Positions 20,101 to 30,600 of a DNA stretch of 64,000 nucleotides are shown here, one piece after another (the stretch's first letter is position 1; every line of letters begins with the position of its first letter). The notes under the pieces were generated by a model. It was not told where the DNA came from, ran no database searches, and saw nothing but the letters and a program-made list of their open reading frames with translations. The stretch spans positions 186,001-250,000 of the forward strand of contig JAALGZ010000032.1 in assembly GCA_015227615.1 (NCBI GenBank). Reading direction: 5' to 3'. Source of the stretch: Labyrinthula sp. Ha. Its lineage: Eukaryota; Sar; Bigyra; Labyrinthulida; Labyrinthulaceae. Position numbers and translations under genes: made by a program.

Positions 20101-22755
20101 TGTATTTCATCTAGAAAGGTACTACATATAGAGGACCAAAGTTTCTTTTAGGCTAGAGGGAAAATGGATATAATCAAAGTCATATTTTGATCTTAGCAAA
20201 GAACACCATGTCTCTGCCTAGAAAGTATTGGATATCAGAACTGTGTATCAATCACATTGTATAAATAGCACCATAATGTGTTGTATAAGAATTTGGAACT
20301 AAGAACATATATGTGCAACCATTTTCAACTCATATTATTCTCCAGATGTTGTACATGTTTCAGCACCTAGCGCTTTATCGTGCACCTTAGCGACTGAAAG
20401 TTATTTTCGATTGTGAAAGCAGTTTTTTCGTAATTGCATCCAGCTGAGGTTCAAATGATAGGGACAATGAAGTAGGTGTCTGATTGATCATCGTATAAAG
20501 ATTCTTGGTGGTAGATAATTGCTGATATGATTTTTGAAAGAATATTCACATAAGTTCTATTAAGAATCTAGTAAAAAACCGAAGGGTTAATATCCAAATA
20601 ACTTCCCATTTAATGGAAGCACGGGTAAACACCAATTAGATAAATAAATTAGTAGATAGAGAGATGGCTGTGGAAGTTATACCATTTGTACGCCTCTTTG
20701 GTACATCTGGTTCTGAGAGGAGTAAACACTGGCACTTCAGAACCATTGCTAAGTCCCTATTGTATAAGGTGGTCTATTAAGAATATAAAAAAATGTATCT
20801 CGAAGTATTGAGCAAATAGACAAATTTCCCCTCTGTGCTAAGAGACTGTCAAGAGCAGCCATTATTTCGAATTGAAGGTGTGAATGTTGTTAGTTGATAT
20901 TATATGAATAGGTAGTTTCGAAATTTGCGTTAGAAGTAAGAGGTAACAAAAGTGAAAAAAAATCAAGAAATAGTGATTTTTTATAGAAAGGAAAATGTAT
21001 GCTTGAACAGGGATTTCTTTTCTTGTGGGATGAGTCCACCAAAGATAAAACAATTTTCGAATCAAATTTTTTCTTGTTTGATTGTTTTCATCGATAAGGC
21101 CTGTAGATTCTTATCTGACAACACTTCAAGGATTTGTTATGAATTTTAATTATTATTAGTAAATTTTATCCAGAATCAAAGAAAATACATGGAGAGCTGT
21201 CACAATTGAAAAGTGACTAAATTATTTCTGGGCTATCTAACAATACATCTTGATAAGTCCATATTCAATACACATCCTGAACATAATTTTCGTCATCTTG
21301 GTCATGAACAAATTTCTACGAGTATCACATCCGCCAAATGCATAAAATTCCCTTCCTTTCTATAGCAGAAAACAAAATTCAGGATTCAGGAATCTCTAAA
21401 CGGGTTTTCTGTTTAAATACAGTGACAGAGATATAAAGTTAGAAAGGAAAGCCGCAGTATATTAAAAATTACTTAACAATTCATTTAACAAGTTATACTA
21501 AGAATTTGTGGCTTACATTCGGCTTAATAGTAGGAAATATGCCTGTTTTTTTTCCTATCTAGTTTTAAAGGTCTTGTTCCTTAAAAGGAAAGCATCATAT
21601 GAGAAATCATATCACGCGCAGTAATTTCGCCATGTGTTTCCTCATACAGAGACAAATTATTTTAAAGAAACGTACTGTTAGAATGAGTACGACAGTTATT
21701 TTTGCCGTGTGCTATTATAATAACTTGAGATAAGATGTAACCCATGAAACTGGGATTACCTAGTCACACTAAACAAACTCAAACTGCTCCAATAAATAGG
21801 TTGTTTCTCTCGAAACCATGTAGGATTGTTCAGCCCAAACTTGTCATCACTTATGCATTCAGTTGTCAAAGACTGATTCACACCATTACACATGAAACAA
21901 AGATAAAGACTGTAAGTTGCTCTTGAAGTTAAAATCAAAATAGAACAGGACACAATCAAGAATTCAAACCAATTATTGCCTTCCAGAGAAGAGCAAAAAT
22001 CCGTTGACTTCATTAAACATGAAATTCTCCATCTTTGTAGAGAGCCATCATGTCAAGAATTCAGTTTAACCCTTTTTGCTCAAAGAATTGACCCTCCCGA
22101 CAGTGTGTTGAACCAAGAGTTAGTCCTTCACATGTTTGAAGTGTGGTTAGTTTGGATGTTTGTAGCCTGTACTTATCTACTTGAAATAGTTTAATCATGA
22201 TGAATAAAACTATTTTTCTATCTAGAAACATCTTACTTAATAAGATCCCCTAAAGAAGTGTTGCACCAAAAAAATTTAACTTATTCATCACAAAACTAAT
22301 ACACAGCTACAACTTATCTCCCTGGAGATACATCACCTGAAAATGCAGTTGTTTTGTCCTAAGTAACAGGTATATCAACTTAGTGAGAAACTTCATAAAA
22401 ATTAACTTTTATCCTTATTCAAGTAGGGGAGTGTTGTTAAAAGCAGTAATTTGGTCTTTTCTCAAGAAACCATATATTTTCATGTACAACATTGAATTTC
22501 ATCTTGGTAAAGATATAGGAAAACAGAGTTCTACATATACTCTTTCATACAAAAGAGGCAATTTTAGAATATATAATATACAGAATCTACTGGCCACCCT
22601 GGTTAACTAATAGATAAGTGTTTCTTTGTGCCCAAAAATGTGTTTGTGTAAATCATTCCAATTTGATTACTTTACCAGTTAATAAACCCCACACGGAAAA
22701 CCCAGTGTGGTATTACCACGGATATTCCTTTGCCGTTTAAACAAATTCACAAACG
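17181..22755. other. gene-poor AT-rich tract
   Basis: About 5.6 kb. The stretch from 17.2 to 21.5 kb shows only short, ambiguous frames and no recognisable gene or tandem array. A mariner-like remnant occupies about 21.6-22.0 kb on the minus strand. The last 700 bp before the fucosyltransferase-like gene hold nothing I can name. Confidence 0.55.
21600..22013 (-). mobile_element. decayed mariner-like transposase fragment
   Basis: On the minus strand a frame reads ECISDDKFGLNNPTWFREK followed by QPIYW, matching the family block FSDEKKFNLDGPDGF..YW with the first catalytic Asp. Just downstream, in a shifted frame, NPSFMGYILSQVIIIAHGKN resembles the GGSVMVWGAIS..GKT block. Stops and frame changes show that it is dead. 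No terminal repeats were located. It may belong to the same family as the piece at 6.4 kb, but the two retain different parts and cannot be aligned by eye. Confidence 0.4.
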
Positions 22756-24075
22756 ATGAAACCTGAAAAGATGAATGAATCCAAACGAAGGATTTATGCA
22801 TTGATAACAATCTTTTCAGGAATGATATTTTTTTTCTTGTTTCAGGAAGCTGAACTTTTTCGCTTTACAAAGTTTGTTGAAACCAACGATGTCACGTCCT
22901 TGAGAGAAGAACCAGAATTAACCAGCTCCGAAACAAAAGTAGCAAAAAGGACTTACGAAGGTTACCAGAGTTCAGATGAAGAAACTTGCAAATGGTGGAA
23001 CAAGCAGTTTAGACTATGGAACGCAGCCATTGATCGGAAACGCGGGGTGGAAGAACTCATTCCATTCGTAGCTTCGCAACATCGAAGTGGAACAGGGGAT
23101 AGATTGGTTGGGCTGGAAGGTGCCTTGTACCTTGCAATGAGGCAAGAAATTCCCTTGGATGTGTATTGGCCAGATCTCAATGCAATATTTTCACTTCCCG
23201 ACAACGTACGATATATTGACACAAAACCAGTGAATCTTTGCGAGACAGATGAGCACTATAGTTGTAGTTTACTAAGACACAAAAAATGTCATGTCTTTAA
23301 CAGAGGTTGTTTGGGGTCTATCAAGTGTATTAATCTTGTAAAGGCTGTTGGAGGAAATAATATTCAAACCCATCATGTAGTAGGGTGTCCACTTAGGCAG
23401 ATGCTGCAACCTACCAAAACTTTCCTGAAAAGTCAAGTGCACTGGTTTCTTAATGGGAAAACGCATTCTGGAAGTATTGATAAGTTGTTTGAAGTTTCTC
23501 AGTCATACTTGACTATAGCTTTACATATTCGTGTTGGTGATGCAGCTCTTGTTTCGAAGAGATATAAAGTAGGAGATATAGAAACTAACAGAGAAATATC
23601 CGTAGTTGAAGAAGCTGTTTCTTGTCTTGACATTGTGACAAAATATTTTGAGTCTATTGATGAGCAAGGGAGACAAGTGAAGTGGGTAGTTGCAAGTGAC
23701 GATTCAAGGATACGAGGCTTCTTTGAGGAGCACCATGCGAATAAAGTGCTTATGCTTGATTTTTCTCCTAAACATATTCAAACACTTAAGAAACATAACG
23801 AAACAACAAAGATAGGAGAGATGACTAATCTTTTTGCGGAATGGTTTTTAATTGGGAGATCAGAACAATTAGTGACAAATTTGGCACATAGTTTTGGTGT
23901 CTCTGCCTTTTCAAGAACCGCTTGGGCTTATCACTTAAAATCTATATACTTCGAAATAGGAGCACCAGGACAATGTGAGAGAAAAGAGTTCATGATGAAT
24001 GGAAATTTGGGAAAGATTAACAAAGAGTGTAAACTAGATGTTAAGAACAGGACCACTCCACAGATCCACTTATAA
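22756..24075 (+). CDS. fucosyltransferase-like type II membrane glycosyltransferase
   Basis: 439 aa. A short basic N-terminus is followed by a membrane anchor (residues 12-32, RIYALITIFSGMIFFFLF) and a stem, the usual Golgi type II layout. SGTGDRLVGLEGALYLAMRQ (residues 111-130) with VYWPD resembles the G-x-GNRL...A...R-x-L-V-W opening of GDP-fucose transferases. HIRVGD (257-262) is the HxRxGD nucleotide-sugar motif shared by alpha-1,2/1,6- and O-fucosyltransferases. The end has FAEWFLIGRSEQLVTNLAHS followed by FGVSAFSRTAW, like the C-terminal acceptor-side block of that clan. Several Cys pairs lie in the catalytic part. The donor and acceptor are inferred from fold only. Single exon; ends 125 bp from the convergent coiled-coil gene. 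Confidence 0.7.
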   Translation: MKPEKMNESKRRIYALITIFSGMIFFFLFQEAELFRFTKFVETNDVTSLREEPELTSSETKVAKRTYEGYQSSDEETCKWWNKQFRLWNAAIDRKRGVEELIPFVASQHRSGTGDRLVGLEGALYLAMRQEIPLDVYWPDLNAIFSLPDNVRYIDTKPVNLCETDEHYSCSLLRHKKCHVFNRGCLGSIKCINLVKAVGGNNIQTHHVVGCPLRQMLQPTKTFLKSQVHWFLNGKTHSGSIDKLFEVSQSYLTIALHIRVGDAALVSKRYKVGDIETNREISVVEEAVSCLDIVTKYFESIDEQGRQVKWVVASDDSRIRGFFEEHHANKVLMLDFSPKHIQTLKKHNETTKIGEMTNLFAEWFLIGRSEQLVTNLAHSFGVSAFSRTAWAYHLKSIYFEIGAPGQCERKEFMMNGNLGKINKECKLDVKNRTTPQIHL

Positions 24076-24200
24076 ACTATTGTTTAGCAGCTAGTATTTT
24101 GCTGGGTATTAACTTGTTAGTATTAATACGATGAACAAATACCAACAACATAAACAGCAAACCTAGGTTCAAAACAGATGTGTACAAAAGCGATAGAAAT

Positions 24201-25031
24201 CTACAATAGAAAAACTTCTTTCTCTGCGACAAAGTTTGCTAAATCTAGTGCTTGGTCATACGAAAACTCACCTGGATAAGGTCTCGCCTCAAAAACTTCT
24301 GCTTTCGAAGTATCCCACTCATCCACGGAATACTTATACTCGCACAATTCTTCTACCAAATCACTATATTCAGTTTCACTGTAGCCTTCTTCCTTGTCTC
24401 GTTCAAACTCTGTTGAAAAAATAATTCCTAAATAGGCGTCTCGTTCAATTAGCTCAGCATTTTTTTCCTTGAGCGAGTCCTGTGCCCCATCCACCAGTTG
24501 CAGCTCAGCTTCAATTTGTGACAAGCTAGCTGTAATATTGTCTATCTTATCAGACTCTCTTTGCACAGCTAAGGAAGCATTAATAACAGCTTCTGTTTTT
24601 TCTTGTAATTGGCTTTCAAGTACTTGAACTTCTTCAACAAGCTCCTCTTCACTCTTATTTAAGCTAAGGAGTAGACTCTCCAAGCTAACTTTAAAGCTAC
24701 TCAAGTTATTTATACTTTCATCTAAACTCTCTAATTGCTCGTCTAGCTCATTTATACTTTTGTTTAAAGCATCATTTTGATTTCCAAGTTCGGTGACGTT
24801 ATTTTGGAGTTCTTTTTCTAGGTTAGCCAACTCTTCGAGTTGTCGTTCCAGTTTCTGGTTCTCTTTTTCCAAGTCATTCACCTTGCTATCCAGGTTTGTA
24901 CAGCTATCTTGAACAGCTTGAACGATATTAATGGTTAAAGAGGCTAGAAAAAATCCAATTATGCCAAGAACAGTTAACTTGACAATGATACCCATACGTT
25001 CGGGTGTTATCTCCGGAATTCTAGATGTCAT
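24201..25031 (-). CDS. single-pass membrane coiled-coil protein A, unknown function
   Basis: 276 aa. A short N-terminus leads to a membrane segment (residues about 15-40, VKLTVLGIIGFFLASLTINI), then a Cys at the membrane exit (DSCTNLDSKVNDLEKENQ) and about 150 residues of heptad-rich coiled coil. The last 75 residues are acidic and may fold (YSDLVEELCEYKYSVDEWD). The layout matches the divergent neighbour at 25149: the two share FLAS(L/V)..NI.Q....(D/S)CT.L at the membrane exit, so they look like old paralogues. The ATGs are 117 bp apart and probably share a promoter. I do not recognise the family. Type II orientation is likely from the N-terminal charge. Confidence 0.75.
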   Translation of the reverse strand: MTSRIPEITPERMGIIVKLTVLGIIGFFLASLTINIVQAVQDSCTNLDSKVNDLEKENQKLERQLEELANLEKELQNNVTELGNQNDALNKSINELDEQLESLDESINNLSSFKVSLESLLLSLNKSEEELVEEVQVLESQLQEKTEAVINASLAVQRESDKIDNITASLSQIEAELQLVDGAQDSLKEKNAELIERDAYLGIIFSTEFERDKEEGYSETEYSDLVEELCEYKYSVDEWDTSKAEVFEARPYPGEFSYDQALDLANFVAEKEVFLL

Positions 25032-25148
25032 TTACTTCGTCTTTGTCTAAGCTTTCGATATTATGAATTGAACCGAATACATTTTGTTGAGCGTACACAA
25101 CAAACTAGTCGTTGAAAACAAATATAAAGAAAGAAACGATTTCGGAAA

Positions 25149-26297
25149 ATGATATCGAATGAAGAAGTATCGTCTTCTAGCGATGTTAAACAGAAAGAAA
25201 ATACGACGAACAAGAACTCATTTTTATCTGAGGAGCCCATTGCTAAGCCTGAGGAGAAGAAAGTTCAGATCCAGGAGCCTGCAAAGACAGGTGAGGAAGA
25301 AAGAAAAAAGAGTGTTGAAGAGGCAGAAGTTTTGTCAAAATTCCCCAGTGAAAAAACTCTTCCAAGCGCTCAAATTGTAAAAGATGACAAGAAACAAATA
25401 GAGAAAAAGTCACCTGAAGAAATTAAACAGATAATTAAAATTCAAAAGCTAAAGCAGGAGCAAGGGATAATGGCAACAGCACGGCGATATTTCAAACTTG
25501 GAATATGTGTTATGATATTGTTTCTGTTTGCCTCTGTATTTGCTAACATCTACCAGTTTTTTGCAGGAGATTGTACTGCTTTGACAGAGGAGATAGAAGA
25601 GTTGGAGAGGTTGAATCAAGAGCTTAGAGAGAGAATAAATGGAATTTCAAATAGTATTGCTGACTTAAATGAACAAGTAGAAATATATGAAGCACTGAAT
25701 GGCGAACTCACCTCCAGTGTATCTCTACTTGGTGAAAATGTTCAAAATTTGAGTGAAGTTGTTGAAACTTTGTTTTTGCTTATCGAAGCCTTTGAACCTT
25801 TTTCTGAAGATGGCGAAGTAAGTTACACAGACTATTTGCAAGGTATAAATGGTAAGTTAGAAGAAATGACTGAACAGACTGAAGTGCTAGCGGATACTCT
25901 TACTAATTTTTCGGATAGTGTATCAGCTCTTGAGGAAAAAGTAGAGAATCAGAGGCTAAACTTAGAATCAGAGAAAGAAGAGTATAGAGACGAGTTTGAA
26001 AATTTTATGAATGCTCTGCTTTTGAGCCGGACGTTTGATGTTATAGTAGACAACCTGTTGGAAAATATGCTCGAACAAGATGAGCTGTTTGCTGAATCAC
26101 AAGTTTTGGGTTTTCTTACAAGGGTAAGGGATGTGTTTTACTTGAGAGATTCAAGTTTCTTTCCAAGTATAAGTTCATTTGAGCCCCCCGAAAACTTTGG
26201 AGATAATTCAGAGACAAGAGCCTATTTATACCAGTTGGCTCTTGAAAGCAGTGCCATAGAAGGAAATACCTTATGGTTAGAGAAGAGTTTTCGTTAA
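25149..26297 (+). CDS. single-pass membrane coiled-coil protein B, unknown function
   Basis: 382 aa. Residues 1-105 are a charged, disordered Lys/Glu/Ser-rich segment. A membrane segment follows (about 116-140, LGICVMILFLFASVFANIYQ), then DCTALTEEIEELERLNQEL and a long coiled coil to about residue 285. The C-terminal 95 residues are less repetitive (LLSRTFDVIVDNLLENMLEQ, then FLTRVRDVFYLRDSS). It differs from protein A mainly by its long N-terminal extension. Membrane-exit Cys and coil register match protein A, which supports paralogy or a heteromeric pair. It ends 42 bp from the convergent HMG-box gene. Function unknown. Confidence 0.78.
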   Translation: MISNEEVSSSSDVKQKENTTNKNSFLSEEPIAKPEEKKVQIQEPAKTGEEERKKSVEEAEVLSKFPSEKTLPSAQIVKDDKKQIEKKSPEEIKQIIKIQKLKQEQGIMATARRYFKLGICVMILFLFASVFANIYQFFAGDCTALTEEIEELERLNQELRERINGISNSIADLNEQVEIYEALNGELTSSVSLLGENVQNLSEVVETLFLLIEAFEPFSEDGEVSYTDYLQGINGKLEEMTEQTEVLADTLTNFSDSVSALEEKVENQRLNLESEKEEYRDEFENFMNALLLSRTFDVIVDNLLENMLEQDELFAESQVLGFLTRVRDVFYLRDSSFFPSISSFEPPENFGDNSETRAYLYQLALESSAIEGNTLWLEKSFR

Positions 26298-26339
26298 CAA
26301 TTGTGTAGGTTGTTTCTATTGTACATACAAACTTTTTGT

Positions 26340-27476
26340 TTACCAACTTGCACTGACTTGTCCTTCTGCATCAACTTGAGTATTAAATCCATTATCTTCC
26401 CCTGCTTCGTGTAAACCAAGATCACCCTGTCCATCACCTTCACGTTGAGTTCCTACTTGCTGTGGGCCTAAACTTTGATGTCCCTCATTAACACTCATAC
26501 CTAGATTAGGTAACTGGATATTATTCATACCCATGTGTTGCTGCTGTTGTTGTTGTTGTTGTTGGTGAAACTGTTGAATCGCATTGGCTCTTAACTGAGC
26601 CTGAGAATCTTGCAATTTGTTACTTTCCACAGTTTGGCCACTTTGGGACTTATACAAAGCAATCTTCTCTTCTGTAGTCAATTGCTTATTATTCTCTGAA
26701 CTATTTCCATTTGTTAACTCAACCTGCTGCGTCTGGTTATTCATAAACTTTTGCATACGCTGTTGTTGCTCATGCTGTGCCCCTCCAAGTCTCTGGTGTA
26801 GTTGGTACTGTTGCTGTTGTTGTCTTAACTGGTGTTGGTACATCATCTGGTACTGACTCATAACTTGTGGATTATACTGAGGATATTGCATATACTTTGC
26901 GTTTGCCATAGCTTGAGCTTGGTTCTGGTTCTGTGAAATACCTTCTTTTGTACCATTTGCGTCGTTCTTTAGTCCTGTGGCACCGACACCTGCTGAGGCA
27001 GCTAGAGAGGGATGCGCTTGCCTAAGTTGTGCCTGGGCAGCATACTGATGAAAAAACGGATTAGCACCAGGTGGCACGTACATTTGAGGGGGTATACCCA
27101 TTCTCTGCATGTGTTGAATTTGTTTCTGCTGCTGTTGTTGCATCATAAAATGGTTGTATGGTGGAAACTGCGAGTTTTGTTGTTGCATGTGAGGATGAGG
27201 TTGTGCTTGAGGCGCAGGCTGTTTCAATTTCTGTTTCTCCTTGTATACTTTCATTTCTTCATCATATCTTTCTTTATCTTTAGAACTCTGTTCTTGATAT
27301 TTCTCTCTTTTCTCAAGAGGCAAGACTTTCCATTCTTCACCAATAAGTTTGGAATATTCACCAAACTTTAATTCAGGTTTTTCTTTTTGCAAAGAAGGAC
27401 GTCTGTCTTTTGAATAAAACATATAACTAGAAAGAGGCCTTTTAGGCATATCTGGGTCTCTCTTCTTTCTTGGCAT
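26340..27476 (-). CDS. HMG-box protein with Gln-rich tail
   Basis: 378 aa if translation starts at MPRKKRDPDMPKRPLSSYMF (ATG at 27476). The HMG box covers residues about 10-82, with the canonical RPLSSYMFYSKDRR, KLIGEEWKVLPLEKREKY and YKEKQ. It is of the non-sequence-specific Nhp6/HMGB type that bends DNA. The remaining 290 residues are rich in Gln, Met, Pro, Asn and Tyr, with a run of nine Gln (CAA/CAG mixed) and repeated QQQ blocks, a typical activation or co-activator tail. The frame stays open for 83 more codons upstream to an ATG at 27725, but that part looks like promoter/leader DNA and contains a CRE palindrome, so the shorter start is preferred. Confidence 0.88.
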   Translation of the reverse strand: MPRKKRDPDMPKRPLSSYMFYSKDRRPSLQKEKPELKFGEYSKLIGEEWKVLPLEKREKYQEQSSKDKERYDEEMKVYKEKQKLKQPAPQAQPHPHMQQQNSQFPPYNHFMMQQQQQKQIQHMQRMGIPPQMYVPPGANPFFHQYAAQAQLRQAHPSLAASAGVGATGLKNDANGTKEGISQNQNQAQAMANAKYMQYPQYNPQVMSQYQMMYQHQLRQQQQQYQLHQRLGGAQHEQQQRMQKFMNNQTQQVELTNGNSSENNKQLTTEEKIALYKSQSGQTVESNKLQDSQAQLRANAIQQFHQQQQQQQQQHMGMNNIQLPNLGMSVNEGHQSLGPQQVGTQREGDGQGDLGLHEAGEDNGFNTQVDAEGQVSASW

Positions 27477-27667
27477 AGTAACTACATGATGAACAGATAT
27501 ATACAACTTTACCGTGGGGGGAGTCAGAATTATGTAGAGTATGTGTGCGAGGTTTGTGATTTTACCGTGTAAATCTAGTGCGTGTTTTTCGATGTCTGTA
27601 AGGATTGGTTGCTGGTTTTGTTTGGTTTTGAACCGAATTGCTACAACGGTCAATAAACTGTACCTAA

Positions 27668-27681
27668 TAATGACGTCATTA
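27668..27681. promoter_or_regulatory. CRE-like palindrome upstream of the HMG-box gene
   Basis: TAATGACGTCATTA is a perfect 14-bp palindrome containing TGACGTCA, the consensus site of ATF/CREB-type bZIP proteins. It lies about 190 bp upstream of the preferred HMG ATG. Binding is inferred only from the consensus. Confidence 0.45.
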
Positions 27682-30600
27682 AGGAAATCACAATATTTGA
27701 AGGCAGAGTATTTCCTTAGCGGCATGCCTCTTTAATCTTGTCAGGCATAAGAATATTCTATATCTATATGTTGTTGTAGAAAAAAGATCCTTTTCATCCC
27801 TTACCAAAAATTTTTTCTATATACACTACAAAGCATTATCTACTAAGACTCAGAGACCAGATACGTAAAATTTTTCTCTGCTACCAGCCCAGAAGGTGGT
27901 AGACTCGTGTGTGATCTGCACTTGGTCTGCAATTTTACACCCCTTTATGAAGTAGTAGGTTCAACAGAAATAAACTTAAATGTCTCCAGGGTTTGAGAAG
28001 AGGTCGTTTACTCTCAGTAAGTGATCCATGTTTCCTTTGGAAATGAACTTTATTTTACTTCTTGCTGATGTTAGTGAACTTTGAACGTTTCACATGAAAA
28101 AGCAATCCTGTTAATGAATCTTTTGGTTCTTGCTGGAGTAGATTCCAGCTGAAGTCTAAATGATAAACTTGCCTAGTTGCAATATCGAGTTAGCCTAAGA
28201 GTCAAGAGTTATTATGGAAATATCTTTCTGTCTCATGAATGGAGTTAGTAAAACTTTGATATTGCTTAGAAAGCAGAGACATAGACACGATCCTTGAAGC
28301 GAGCACAATGCACCTTGAGTTCTCAAGTCTTCTTATTCATGACGAATGCCAAATGATAATATCTTAAGAAGCTTTTAAATTCTCTCCACCAAAGCTATTA
28401 AGTTTTGTCCTTCCATGTATCCAATCTTAAGACAGCAATTGATGAAAGTTAGCAGCCTCAAATTTCTTAATGTGATCTAAGAGACCACAAGTGAGAACCA
28501 ATCTAATGCCTCCGCTACTCGAATAAGAAATACTCTAATTTAAAAATTCTAAAATATTGTTCTCCAACTCTTACCAAAGGATATATGCTCAATGTTAAGA
28601 CAAAACTTATTTAATTGGATAACCACAAGAGCCAATTCAGAAAAACTGAATCGGAAAATAGTTTATCTTGAGGCACGAAATCATTGAAGATATATAGAAA
28701 ACCTAAATAGCCCATTATAAGATTAGATTTGGATATGTGAAAAGCCTATGACTTCAGTGCGATGGTCACAATCTATGCAATTAAGTTATATCCAGTCTGA
28801 TTAGGCCTAATTCTATGTTTTTTGTATCTAGGATAATACTAAAGTAAATAGTTTCAAAATTCTTTTGTTAAGAGCACCTAGTATCTAGCTAGTTACTGAT
28901 AGTAAACAAGAATCTTATGCATCCTAATGCTCAGGAGGTGTCCTATGCTTAGAATGGTATACGGGAACAATAATTGGTACCACAGCTATATTCTATGGTA
29001 CAAGTGGTGTAGAATGATGTCAACATATTAACCAATTAGTAATAATATAAGGTAGAGGCTGTTACAATAATATTCTGATATGTGCATGTACTCTGCCAGT
29101 ATTTCTAGAAAAGTAATATTATAATTCCCTTTAAATTGCTCACCGTTGCCATTGGGAGAATATAGTGGCGTTAAGAATACATCTACAGTGATATCTCCAG
29201 AGAGTACAAGGCTGTTGTTACAATTTCATGAATTTGAGACATAACAAAGTACAAACAATAAAAGACTTCATTTTTAAACACGTTTCTCATTTCTCATGAT
29301 AACAGATAATTTTGTCAGACAACGTTTCATATTCCTACCTGAAACCATGTTTTATCTCTATTAAATCAAGAAAGTTTCATTTTCTGAATAGAGGATATAT
29401 AGTTTCATTTGACTTTAGAAAAAATAACGGCAATAGCGCACAGCAATTCTTCATTATTTTATGTCATTACTAATAGTTCTTGAAATTTGTATGAAACGAT
29501 AGGGAATTGGTGGGGGTAACATAAATGCAAGCACACAGTTGTATTCCTCCCGCTTGAGCAAGATCATCTCTTCATCCAGAAAATCCCAATAACTTACTTC
29601 CAGAGCTTTTGCTCCTTGATTTGTTTAACCTAGAATATATGTATTATTTTCGTGGAAGTTTATGTTTCTTTCGTTTAGTGAAGGTTTAATTCTTAGCTAT
29701 ATTTATCTCTTAAGCCAGTAGTCCATCTTATATAGGGGTGCCTAAGGATAGGTAAAACCATCTCCAACATCAAGTATTTTTTTATCTGCATAATTATTAA
29801 GACAAACCACTAAAAACTCTAACCGTGCCTGTTACCTCCATAAACAGTAAGCTCTCAAAACATAACATGATTACTGCGACTTCTATTTAGTTATATTAGA
29901 TTAAATTACCCATACACATGCTATACGGGAAGTTGAATAAATTTTAAACCCAAGCTTGAGTTCATCCCTGGTCCTGGGGCATCAGAACACTTTAATAGCA
30001 GGTCATCTTTATTTTATTCATTTTTTTTTCATTTGATGTTTTCAAGATGTATTCTTGAAGCCTTAACTGTTATGTTGCATATTTATATGGCAGTAATACC
30101 CAAGAAAACATTAATGGCAACAGCTTCCTGTGGTATTATGAAGATAATTTTATTATATTCTCTGATTATACCCTATGAATTCTATGATACTACTATCACA
30201 GGTGTGCTTTGCAATTTTAAACAACAAATCCTTTCATTGGATACAGTTTTCTTCGTCATAAATGAAGTTAACTTCAATCAAATATTTATTTAAAGGATTA
30301 ATTTTCTTGATTCTCCTAAAGTATCTAACTTTGAGAATGCTTCAAAAAACGCAACTAAAGCTTAAAGTTTTGTTGTTCGTTCGATCATAAAAATCCCCAG
30401 GATTATAAAACCACAGAGCAATTTGTTTTCTCGAAACAGTCCATCAAGCTTATAACGTGGTTTCAAGTATACAGTACACAAGATAAACTTATACTTAGAG
30501 TATCATCGATGGGATAGTAATTGTTGCTAAGAGGTTGAACTTGCTTGAGAGTAATATATTACTCTTAGTTCATTTGATGGACCTTATCATATCGATTACT

